Source: Cruorifilaria tuberocauda
Taxonomy: Eukaryota; Nematoda; Chromadorea; Rhabditida; Onchocercidae
Length of the DNA stretch: 22,529 nt
Assembly (NCBI GenBank): GCA_013365365.1
Contig: JABVXU010000751.1
Coordinates: 1 to 22,529 of the forward strand
Reading direction: 5' to 3'
Below are positions 13,484-22,529 of this stretch, piece after piece. The notes beneath the pieces were generated by a model that saw only the letters and a program-made list of their open reading frames with translations, ran no database searches and was not told where the DNA came from. Made by a program: the position numbers and the translations under genes. Position 1 is the stretch's first letter. Each line of letters begins with the position of its first letter.

Positions 13484-14000
13484 GAATATGATAAAAATAC
13501 AACGAATATGATAAGAATATGATATGATAAGAATACAATCATCGAATGTATCGATTGGTTGATATGATAAGAATACAGTCATTGAATGTATCAATGAAAA
13601 TAATAGAGGATAAGAAATATAATCGTTTTTATTTCGTAAATTAGTAGGTGATATGATAAGAATAAAATCATCGGATGTATCAATTAAATGATATGATAAG
13701 AGTTAAATCAGTGAGTTTAATTATGATATGATAAGAATAAAATCATCGGATGTATCAATTAAATGATATGATAAGAGTTAAATCACTGAATTTAATTATG
13801 ATATGATAAGAATAAAATCATCGGATGTATCAATTAAGTGATATGATAAGAACAATCACCGAATGTTGCAATTTATCATTGTTTATTTGAATATTCATAT
13901 TAAAAAAGTATAGACTGGTAAGTGATATGATAAGAGCGTAATCACTAAATTTGTCAATTAAGTGATATGATAAGAGTACAATCACTGAATGTATCGATGG
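13484..14000. repeat. 40+35-bp dimeric array carrying TGATAAG
   Basis: A 75-bp higher-order unit recurs exactly at 13650, 13725 and 13800. It is made of a 40-bp half (GATATGATAAGAATAAAATC...) and a 35-bp half (GATATGATAAGAGTTAAATC...). Looser copies extend from about 13484 and on to about 14000. About eleven ATGATAAG sites are visible, all in plus orientation. The array starts about 400 bp upstream of the ZP membrane protein gene. Confidence 0.93.
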
Positions 14001-14055
14001 AAATAATCCTCCATCAAATGCATTTGGTTGATGAATAAAATTCATTTTTAAATTA

Positions 14056-14262
14056 TGAAAATTAGCTATTTATTTAATTAATTGATAAGAATTAACTATT
14101 AATTTAATTAATCAATGGAAGTTAGTGTTTGATTTAACTAACCAACCAATAAAAATTAGTTCTTAATTTAACAAGCTAATAAAATTAATTACTAATCTAA
14201 CTAATCAATAAAAATTAGCTATTAATTTAAATTAGATATTAATCAATTATCAATAAAACAGG
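14056..14262. repeat. AT-rich degenerate tandem repeat, about 42-bp units
   Basis: Imperfect copies of AAAATTAGCTATTAATTTAA followed by TTAATCAATA, four to five in number, with considerable divergence. Confidence 0.75.
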
Positions 14263-15362
14263 TCAATACCAATTTTATATTTCAGTTATTTTTTTATACT
14301 TTTTAAAAAAAAAATTTTTTTTTTAAGTTACAAAAATAGCAAAATAATTTTTGCTAGGAAAAATGTAAGAAAAACAAAAGAAAAAAAAAAAACACAGAAA
14401 CAACAAATTTGTATGATGAAAAAAAGGAACGAATGATCGCCTTTCCGATATCGATATTTACCGGAGATTTAATGACCTAGTAACCTAAATTACCGGAATT
14501 ATTTTTCCATCCTCTTTGAATAACCGAAACAGCTACTATCCGAACTTTTGTTTTATCTTATCATTTTAAATGTCTTCGTCAGATTATCAAATTCATTCAA
14601 AATTTTTGTTACAAAAATTCAATTATTAGTTTTAGTTGAAAATTTAGCATTTAGAGAAATATTATTAAAATTTGATTGATAAAGATTATCAATTTTATCA
14701 AAAATTTTTCTCTTCTCTCTTTCTCTTTTCCAATCATATTTATCAAAAATTTATCATTGATATGGGATGGATGTTTGAATTCTGCTTGATATTTATGTGT
14801 TTATCATTTATTTTGTTTTTTTTTAATCATTTCATAAATTTTAAGAGAATAATTTATTTTAAAACCATATGTATTATTTAAAATGGCATATATCAGTATT
14901 GATTAATTTTGATAAAAAATTTTTCGTTTCTCATTTTTTTTCAAAATTTTCGATAAATTTTTTTCTTCTTTCATGTCTTTTTTTTTTAGTTATAAAAATT
15001 GAAATATAAGAAATTTGTGAAATATTTTAAAGATAAGAAAAGAAACTTTAATTGATTTCGGTTTTTCAATAAATATATTAAAATATTATTGAAGTAAATG
15101 AGAGTATTTTTTTTTTCATTAAAATTTTGGTTCAACTTTTTAAATTAAATTTTTTTAATCTTAAATTATTAAATCTAAAATTTCATCATATTTAACTTAT
15201 GATGGAATTTCAAATCTAATAGTTGTGATCAATAATATGATCGATTGGTTTCTTTTTCAACTTACAAAATTTTATTCTGATTTTAAATTTAACTTTTTAC
15301 AATTCATAATAGCTTCCTGAACGTTCCAAATAACTTTCTCTTAAATAAAATAGCTTAGTTTA
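14263..15362. other. Intergenic region between divergent ZP genes, gene-free
   Basis: AT-rich with A and T homopolymers. Only the segment 14430-14540 is less AT-rich (TTTCCGATATCGATATTTACC region), but no open frame with splice sites is convincing there. The 69-codon frame at 14672-14881 is hydrophobic by composition and is not called. Confidence 0.5.
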
Positions 15363-15540
15363 GAGTAATTCCTTGAAATTAAGATATTTTAAGAATCTAT
15401 CATCATGATTAGATGTATGTTTCAGGAAAACGGAATTACTGATAATACTTTTTCAAATATCTTGGTATAATAAACAATAAAGAACAAAAGAGAAGGAGAA
15501 AGAGAGATAGAGAGGGAGAGAGAGAGAGAGAGAGAGCGAG
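15363..15540. repeat. Direct repeat copy 1 plus GA tract
   Basis: A segment of about 155 bp is repeated with few mismatches at 15816 (offset 453). It holds TATCATCATGATTAGATGTA, TGTTTCAGGAAAACGGAA and AATATCTTGGTATA. It runs into a GA-rich tract at about 15490-15540. Confidence 0.93.
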
Positions 15541-15815
15541 TGAAAAAAAAAAGATATTAATTTTGTAATTTCAGTTTACTCTCACTCTCGAGTTTTGTTT
15601 TTCAGTATTAATGAGACAGTTTTGATATTTCGATTTATACTTTAATACTTTTCATTACAATTATTACTTTTCATTTATCATTAAAATTTCCATCGATTCT
15701 TATAAGTTATAATATTTTTCTACTGGAATAAACCGAAATTTGATTGAATTAAAATTATTTGATCCATTTAGATTTGTACTTAGCTTATCTGAATTAACTT
15801 AATGTAGCAAGTAAA

Positions 15816-16059
15816 GAGTAATTCTTTGAAATTAAGCTATTTTAAGAATCTATCATCATGATTAGATGTATGTTTCAGGAAAACGGAAGTACTAATAATA
15901 CTTTTTCAAATATCTTGGTATATTAAACAATAAAGAACAAAAGAGAAGGAGAAAGAGAGAGAAAGAGAGAGAGAGAGATAGAGAGAGAGAGAGATAGAGA
16001 GAGAGAGAGATAGAGAGAGAGAGATAGAGAGAGAGAGATAGAGAGAGAGAGATAGAGAG

Positions 16060-16116
<57 letters not shown>

Positions 16117-16144
16117 TAGAGAGTGAGAGAGGGAGAAAGAGAGG
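15816..16144. repeat. Direct repeat copy 2 plus expanded GATAGAGA tract
   Basis: Second copy of the 15363 segment. Here the trailing GA tract is expanded to about 190 bp and regularly interrupted by GATAGA at roughly 10-16 bp intervals. The tract ends about 110 bp before the splice acceptor of the next gene, so it sits in the expected promoter region. Whether it has regulatory activity is unknown. Confidence 0.93.
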
Positions 16145-16250
16145 AAATTGAGGAATATTAAAATAATATTCTAATTAACTGTAATTTATTGTGAGTTAAA
16201 ATTAATGATAATTTCTCTAATGGAAAAAATGATATAATGATTAAGATTAA

Positions 16251-16258
16251 TTTTATAG
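16251..16258 (+). promoter_or_regulatory. Likely splice acceptor 6 nt before the ZP-C gene start
   Basis: TTTTATAG ends six bases before the ATG at 16265. No upstream coding exon is evident, and a signal peptide begins at this ATG. The site therefore fits a spliced-leader trans-splice acceptor, with an outron reaching back towards the GA tract. Confidence 0.5.
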
Positions 16259-16264
16259 AGACGA

Positions 16265-17811
16265 ATGACTTCATCGATATTATGCATGCTATTATGTTTG
16301 TTTGCATTAATGTTAGCTTCAAAAATTCCGGAAAAAACAATCAAAAAAGTTCATATTCCACAAACGAACTGTAAATTTTCTGTACATAACGGTGGACCGA
16401 ACGGTGAAGAAATTTCGGGTTAGCATTATTTCAATTTATTTCAAAATAATTATACACTATAAAAAAAAAATTTTTTTTTCAAATTTTCAAATTTGAATTT
16501 TTCTTTTGATTACTCTATTAGGCAATTTAAAGTAAACAAATATGAATTATTTGATTATTCTATTAAGTAATTTAGAGTAAACAAATATGATTGAATTATT
16601 TGATCATTCTATTAGATTATTAAAATCTTCTGATTATTCTATTGATAAATTTAAATAATCAAAAAAAAAAAGTATAATATCAAAAATAATTTCTTTTTAC
16701 AGTATCATTCATTTACGTATTAATTAATTAAAATATTAAATATTGAAAAAATTAATTTCATTAAATTACTTTAAATTCGTAGAATTTATAAGTTAAAAAA
16801 TTTTTCATTATCATTTTCAATGCAATATTTACGTGAAAAATATATATAATTTAAATAAAATTTAATATTTTAAATATAATTTAAATAAAAATAAATTTAA
16901 TATAATTTAAATAAAAATAAATTTAAAAAAACAATTAAAAATAAATTTTATAAATGAAAAAAAAACATTCAATCGTTCATTTGATAAATTTATTAAAATT
17001 TTCATAATTGAAAAATTTAATATTTCATTTTTAGGTACAAATTTAAATTCAGAATTATACTATAAAATAAAATGTAACAAAGAAAAGGGTTACTGTTTGC
17101 ATGTTGCAAATTGTACGGTAAAAAGTGATCGGAAAAATACAGAACCGTATCCTATCATCAATGAAAATGGTTGCACATTAGAACCAAGCTTATTTGAGCA
17201 TGTACAGGTAAAATTATGCAAATTTTAGTTCGAGTAATAATCTATTAGAGTAATCAGTTAAAAGAGTTAATTCATTTAAAATTAATTATCTAATTATGGA
17301 ATTTAATTTTGAATAGGTGAAAGTAAAAGTAATCAGTTTAAGGTTAAAAATTTTTATGGATTAACGATAACGATTGTTTATAACTATAATCATAATTTTA
17401 ATTTTAAAATTATTACTTTCAATTACTTTCAAGAAATTTTCAATTTTCAAAAAAAAAATTAATAAAATTTATTTTCATTCATTAGCTTAATTTAATTTTT
17501 TCCGAAAGAATGAAAAAAGGAAAATTATACGTATCAAATACTATTAAACTAATAAAAAGAACATATTGGAAATGAATTAAATAAAAGGAAATGATAAAAA
17601 GAAAATTTAATAATTATTTTTTTTTCAGTACGAAGATGATTTTACCGCTGGAATTTACAATCCACTTCCAATTCGATTTCGTGGTTCAAGCTCATCCATG
17701 CAATTTTTTTGCTCCACAACATTGGTACCAACAGCTGATGGCGCATGCTTACGTAAAATGTGTACCTGGAATGAATATAGTGGAAATCATAATTTCGAGA
17801 GAAAAAAATAA
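16265..17811 (+). CDS. Secreted cuticlin-like protein with a ZP-C domain only, three exons, 169 aa
   Basis: Exons 16265-16418, 17035-17207 and 17629-17811 give 169 codons plus stop; both introns are GT-AG and phases match. Residues 1-19 are a signal peptide (MTSSILCMLLCLFALMLAS). The rest follows the second half of nematode cuticlin ZP domains: CKFSVHNGGPNGEEI (36-50), a KIKC/GYC pair (Cys65, 72), VANCTV (75-80), PIINENGC (91-98), a YEDD segment (110-113), an MQFFC strand (133-137) and a closing Cys149/Cys154 pair. Cuticlins are polymerising matrix proteins of nematode cuticle. The usual ZP-N half, furin site and C-terminal membrane anchor are all absent, so the product should be freely secreted. 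It may join ZP polymers, block them, or have another matrix role; that is inference. The start is set by the signal peptide and by a splice acceptor six bases upstream. Neighbouring, divergently oriented, is a full-length ZP-like gene. Confidence 0.85.
16508..16715. repeat. Dispersed AT-rich repeat in intron 1 of the ZP-C gene
   Basis: Units of TGATTATTCTATTA(G/A)GTAATTTA followed by AGTAAACAAATATGAATTAT recur two to three times. They are followed by AAAATAATTTCTTTTTACAG, which is also found at about 7480-7500. The family is shared with the block at 7290-7805. Confidence 0.7.
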
Positions 17812-17812
17812 A
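17807..17812 (+). terminator. AATAAA overlapping the stop codon of the ZP-C gene
   Basis: The TAA stop (17809-17811) lies inside AATAAA (17807-17812). If used, cleavage would fall roughly 10-20 bases downstream and leave almost no 3' UTR. The next AATAAA is at about 17945-17950, in the duplicated copy. Confidence 0.45.
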
Positions 17813-17904
17813 GATTTCAATGTATCGTTATGTAAAATTGTTATTTATCTATATAATTAATTAATTATGGATGATGAAAAGTTTTGAAAATTTTTTAAAA
17901 TGAG

Positions 17905-18280
17905 TACTTGAAATGGATATGATGCGAATCATGATTTCGAGAAAAAATAAACATTTCATTGTAAAATTATAACTTACCTATACAACGATTAGAAATGATA
18001 AATTTAAAAATGATAAAAAGTGTCATCACTTATTTTTATTGTTGTAGAACTGTTATTTACCTATACAACGATGAGAAATGATAAATTTAAAAATGATAAA
18101 AAGTCTTATCACTTATTTTTATTGTTGTAGAATTGTTATTTGCCTATAAAACAATTAGAAATGATGAATTTAAGAATGATAAAAAAGTTTTATCGTTCAT
18201 TTTTATTGTTGTAGAATGGTTATTTACCTACAAAACAATTGGGAATGATAAGTTTTATCATTTATTTTTAGAAGTTAATT
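17905..18280. repeat. Duplicated 3' end of the ZP-C gene and 83-bp minisatellite
   Basis: 17905-17990 is a diverged copy of 17763-17860: the last about 16 codons (TGGAATGAATAT/ATCATAATTTCGAGA-like), the AATAAA and the following 3' flank. It runs into tandem units of 83, 83 and 84 bp anchored at 17974, 18057, 18140 and 18224. These carry TTACCTATACAACGATTAG, AAATGATAAA and TTTTTATTGTTGTAGAA. The copy of the coding end is too short and altered to be functional. Confidence 0.88.
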
Positions 18281-19389
18281 TTATAAGAATAAAAACGAGA
18301 CATTTGATCATTATTCATCGCTTATGAATTGCTGCTCGTTTACATTTATCATTGCATATTTAATATGACATTTGATATTATTGCAAAGTAAAAAAGGGAA
18401 AGAGAAGAGAAAAGGAGAGGTGGTAAACTTTAAAAAATTATCGAATGATTATAATTTAACCTCCCTAATTTTCCAATATATTAACTTACTAAGTTTATAC
18501 TTTGAAAAACTTACCAATATATAAGCTATTGTGTTTAAACTTTGAAGAACTTATAAAATACATATATTTAATCTCATTAAATTGCTAATATATTGAGTTA
18601 CCAGGCTCGTACGATCTGAAATTTCAGATTGCTTATTAATTATTCATAATTATATGTCAAGTTTACACCTAAAGCAAAATTTTAACAATAAATTGAAATA
18701 AGATTCCATGATTACAAATTTAAAATAGTCTTCGTGAAATCATCATCATATAGGCTAAAGATCATTTTATATTGATCAAAGGTCATCTCATGTTCACCAA
18801 ACTTTAACATATATTCATTCCGAAATAAAAAGTTAGCTAATTTTTCAATCAGATAAGATTAGATTAGCAGTTAGAATAATTGTGGTGAAAATTTTTTGAC
18901 AGAAATAAATAGCAAGCTTAAATCATTTTTTTTTCTATTTGCAGAATTCACTTTAAAATTTAAAATTAAAATTTTAAAATTCAAGCGTTACAACTGTCTT
19001 ATCACTTAATCATTTGAAAGTCGAGAATTCTTGCGTGACTAATTTCATCGTTAATTCAAGCGTTCTTTTATTGATACGTTAAAATTGAGTTTGTGATTTA
19101 TGACTTCTTCCAAGAGAAGCGTCAAATTGAAATATATTACATTTGAAATATTTCGAAAAAAAAAATCAAAAGTTTAAAAATGAGAAGGAAATATGAAAAT
19201 GGAGAAAATGCGGAAGAAAAAAATAATGATAATAAGGAAAAAAAAAAGTTGTAAAAAAAAACAAACGAAAAAGATGAATGAGCTAGTTAAAATAAGTTGA
19301 ATTAGCAATGAAAAAAAAAGTTTGTTAAAATTTTCTGCTAATGTTTTTAAGCACATAAAAATTCATTTATGTTACATCACTTTGCTTCC
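18281..19389. other. AT-rich stretch without a recognised gene
   Basis: Purine-rich run at 18390-18422 and poly-A-rich sequence at 19150-19320. No exon with acceptor, open frame and donor could be supported on either strand. Confidence 0.5.
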
Positions 19390-20030
19390 ACTTACAGTCC
19401 AGTTAATTTGTGCTAAGTTTATTTTTCATAGTTTGCTTTTTGGCTCTTCAATTCTCATTTGATTAAATTTACTGATAATACGTCAAGTTCCAATTATTCA
19501 AATTCGATTAATTATTCAATTTAATTTAATTCAACTTAATTATTCAATTGTTTTTCATAAATTTACAGGGTAAAAGGTAAGGTCTTAACTCAATTAATTA
19601 TTCAAGTTCAATTTTATCTAACTTAATTATTGAATCATTTTCAAATATCAAATGAGATGGAACGAAATTTTTTTCTCACTTAAATTTTTCTTCAAAATCA
19701 TATTCTTGCTAGCTTTTTTTCTAATTTGAGCTAAATTTATTTTTCATTAATTCTCCATCTGATTTAATTTACTGATAATACGCCAAGTTCTAATTATTCA
19801 AATTCAACCAATTGTTCAATTCAATTTAATTCAACTTAATTATTCAATTGCTTCAATTGCTTTCATAAATTTACTGATAATAGGTGAAGTTTTAATTATT
19901 CAAATTCAGTTAATTATTCAATTCAGTTATTTATTCAAATTCAGTTAATTAATTAATTGTATTCAATTTACTGATAATAAGTGCAGTTGTAATTATTGTT
20001 TACAGATATCAAATGAGATAGAAATGAAAA
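19390..20030. repeat. About 300-bp tandem duplication with internal TTCAATT repeats
   Basis: TTTACTGATAATA followed by GTCAAGTTC-like sequence and AATTATTCAAATTC recurs at about 19468, 19768, 19870 and 19969. The 19400-19660 and 19700-20010 segments are relatives, both including a CAAATGAGATAGAA-like element (about 19647 and 20007). Confidence 0.78.
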
Positions 20031-21989
20031 CTTTTTCTGAACTAAATAGCTTCAAAACGAAATTTCGCTGTTATTTTTGTTAACTTTTTTTTTCAATCAT
20101 TCCTCAAGAACATTTCAAAAACTGTAAAAATAGAGAAGAAAACTAAATTCTCTGAAATTATTTCGTTTTTTTTTTGTATTCATGGAAAGGGTATTCGAAA
20201 AAAAAAAGACGCTGCATGAAATTTCTCATGCTTAAAAAAGTTTATCAAATATTTTGAATTTTTATTATCAAAGGAGAATTTTTGCATTTGAGATTCAGAT
20301 TTCAGGATATGAAATATGCAGTAGGAAAATGATAAAAGGAAAAAAATTTTATATTCGAAATTCAGTTTTCGGTTATTTCAGGAAAATAAAGTGAATGAGA
20401 AAAAGATGAATTGTGCTTATCAATAGCGAAGATGTTAGCTTATTAGCATAAATATTACAGAATGATTGTTCTATTAAAATAATTTTTGAAAAACAAAAAA
20501 AGGTTTAAAAGAGAATTGATTGGTATAATTACAACAAGCTAATTAGAAGAAATAATATTTGAAAAATAAACTCTATTATGTTAATCCATTATAAGTATCT
20601 GTTTGGAGCTTTTTTTAAAAAGTTTTTTGAAAATTCTTATAATAATTTTTCGAAAATTTTTGCAATTATACTATGATTAATAATAATAATAATAATAATA
20701 GTAATAGTAATAGTAATGATAAATATCAATAATGCTATTCTTAATGATTTGTAATTCTTTTAAATTTCGAAAATACTTAAAATTATACCAATGAATTTGA
20801 TTACAGATCAGCAAATAAATATTTTACATTATCAATTAAAGTATATCAATAATTACAATTAAATATTTGAAATCATTTTGACGTGTAAAATTGTTTTTTT
20901 TTTCGCACAACTCTTATCGATATCGATGTTATCGAATAACTTCTTTTAATAAAAAACAAACCTTTACTTTTACTTTATACAATAATTACACTTTAAAATG
21001 ACGAAAAGTGAACAGTAAATTATAATTATAAAAAAAAAAATGCTAAACCGTAAGCATGATAATGCAAAGAAATGATAATTTCACGCATTACTAAATTCTC
21101 TCATTAATGATTTAGCATATTTATATAACTGTAATTTACAGTTTACTTTTTCTCTATTTCAAACTTTATAATCACTATAGAATCATCGTATGAATAATAA
21201 TCATTGTAATATCATTGTATAAAACAAAACGAATACATGCTAATGATGATAATATTTTTGAGATATTTTGGAATGATCGAAAAAAAAAATCATCCATGCA
21301 AAATCATAATCATAATCAAAATCATAGATTTGTATAATTTAATTTGATGAAATCTTTTTAAAAAATAAATTTAACTTAACAATTGCTGCATTTTTTTAAT
21401 TTTTATTTTCTGATTAAATTAAAACCTAAAATTAAAACTCAGTTAATTAAAATAAATTTAGAAATATTGATCTATTCGGTTTTCTTTTTCTGTTATTAAC
21501 TAACTGCAGCTGATGGATGGTTTATTAGCATTCCTCTTCTATGAACTATCTCTTGAACTGTTTTTTTGTGATCAGATCAAATATTTGCTGTTAAAAAAAA
21601 CGAAGTAATGTGTTGATTAGGCGAACAGATCATTTATTATCTGATAAGCTCAGATACAAATAGCAAAGCATTCAATATACTCGCTTCATTCTCTTTACGA
21701 TTTACTTAATTAACAAGTTTATTGAATTTAATACGATTTACCAATTGCTGGATTTTTTTAAACGATAATACTTTCATTCGAAAATGATGAATAAAAGTTT
21801 GCTCAAATTAAAAATTATCAACTTGTTAAGGCCTATTTGCATAAATGATAAAATGATAACTTTAAAATTGTTTTCTGTTTTCGCTATAAACTATTATTCT
21901 CTTAAAATGTATTTTGTAGTAATACCTAAATATTATATTGTAATACCTAAATATTTTATAGTAATACTTGAATAAAGTTTTTTTTTGAG
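20031..21989. other. AT-rich stretch; short AAT microsatellite
   Basis: A (TAA)n/(TAG)n run lies at about 20676-20720. CATAAT repeats lie at 21305-21325. TAATACCTAAATATT is repeated at 21920-21965. A 33-codon open stretch after a CAG at 21510-21608 is mentioned under rejected items. No gene is called. Confidence 0.5.
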
Positions 21990-22200
21990 TAAATTCATTT
22001 ACAAATGAATGAATTCATTTTAAATTTGTTCAAATATTTATTTATTTGTTTCAAATTCTTTTCGTTTCAAAATTTAAATTCGAATGAATTCATTTATTTT
22101 AAATTTGTACAAATATTTATTTATTTATTCTAAATTCCTTCCATTTCAAATTTTTGAGTTCAAATTTGAGTGAATTCATTTATAAATTTATTTTTCTCAA
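21990..22200. repeat. Degenerate GAATTCATTTA-type tandem repeat
   Basis: Three imperfect units of about 75-90 bp, each opening with (T)GAATTCATTT and containing AAATATTTATTTATTT, at about 22010, 22086 and 22172. Confidence 0.75.
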
Positions 22201-22529
22201 GCATTAAATGAATTTTTTTTCGGTGAAATTTTTTTAGCATGAATTTTCATTTTTATTTAATTGATTATTTTATTGAACAGAATTAAATTATCACTAGCAT
22301 TTATTAGATCATATTAGAAGCAATTGATAACTAATTTGATATGATATAATTGAATTTATAATATTGATTGATTCATCATTTACCGATAGCTGATCATTTG
22401 ATTCGGAGAATTTTCCGAAAATTCTAACTTTATTTTTCATCACATCATTCGTTGCATTTTTTACAGTCAGTTATATAGGAAGTAATTGTATTAAATAATT
22501 TAATGTTCTAATAATTTAAACTTTTATTT
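22201..22529. other. AT-rich end of window
   Basis: No gene or clear repeat seen. TTCTAATAATTTAA-like sequence reaches the window end. Confidence 0.5.

Noticed and set aside
13830..14045. 71-codon minus-strand open frame
   Set aside because: It lies over the TGATAAG dimeric array and reads repeated VIVL/LSYH phrases from the repeat.
14672..14881. 69-codon hydrophobic open frame
   Set aside because: The hydrophobicity comes from T-rich codons; no upstream splice signal or recognisable domain.
17591..17860. 89-codon open frame overlapping exon 3 of the ZP-C gene
   Set aside because: A shifted frame; the spliced frame gives the conserved cysteines and the continuous ZP-C domain.
18133..18327. 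64-codon open frame
   Set aside because: It runs across two units of the 83-bp minisatellite and simply repeats the encoded phrase.
21536..21589. Minus-strand terminal-exon-like stretch after TTTAACAG reading QIFDLITKKQFKR then stop
   Set aside because: Only 13 codons, with no upstream exon in phase that I could find.
21510..21608. 33-codon open stretch after a CTGCAG acceptor-like site, beginning LMDGLLAFLFYELS
   Set aside because: It has slightly richer codons, but there is no partner exon, and the length is within chance for this base composition. Transcript data would be needed.

Overview
The window looks like nematode nuclear DNA. It is very AT-rich and full of minisatellites and microsatellites. 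Its three genes have short, mostly canonical GT-AG introns with the T-rich nematode-type acceptor (TTTYAG). The actin protein has a nematode-type N-terminus. Two of the three proteins belong to the ZP/cuticlin group that nematodes use in cuticle and epidermal matrix. A filarial or related parasitic nematode fits the base composition, but genus and species cannot be fixed from this sequence alone.

Layout. 1-4292: no gene seen; a 32-bp array, GA and CA microsatellites, a 95-bp dimeric repeat and a 29-bp T-rich repeat. 4293-6155 (+): a six-exon actin gene of 376 codons, whose last intron lacks a GT donor in this sequence. 6156-8058: actin 3' UTR, a 28-bp TGATAA array and an AT-rich dispersed repeat. 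8059-13073 (-): an eight-exon gene assembled here by splice phase; it encodes a 396-residue protein with a signal peptide, a ZP-N-like half, a ZP-C-like half and a C-terminal membrane helix. Its introns hold a 246-bp tandem duplication and a nested satellite with a 31-copy 10-bp core. 13074-16264: intergenic region between two divergent genes, with a 40+35-bp TGATAAG array and GA-rich direct repeats. 16265-17811 (+): a three-exon gene for a 169-residue secreted protein that is essentially a cuticlin-type ZP-C domain with no ZP-N. 17905-18280: a duplicated copy of that gene's 3' end running into an 83-bp minisatellite. 18281-22529: no convincing gene; degenerate AT-rich tandem repeats.

Actin and the ZP membrane protein gene are convergent (tail to tail). 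The ZP membrane gene and the ZP-C-only gene are divergent (head to head). Both of the latter encode extracellular-matrix-type proteins. Four tandem arrays with unrelated unit lengths around and inside them (10, 28, 40+35 and 83 bp) all carry TGATAA/TGATAAG, a GATA-factor recognition core, in the same orientation. The idea that this neighbourhood is a GATA-regulated pair of matrix genes is an inference; the shared motif is directly visible. I saw no tRNA, rRNA, CRISPR array or intact transposon.
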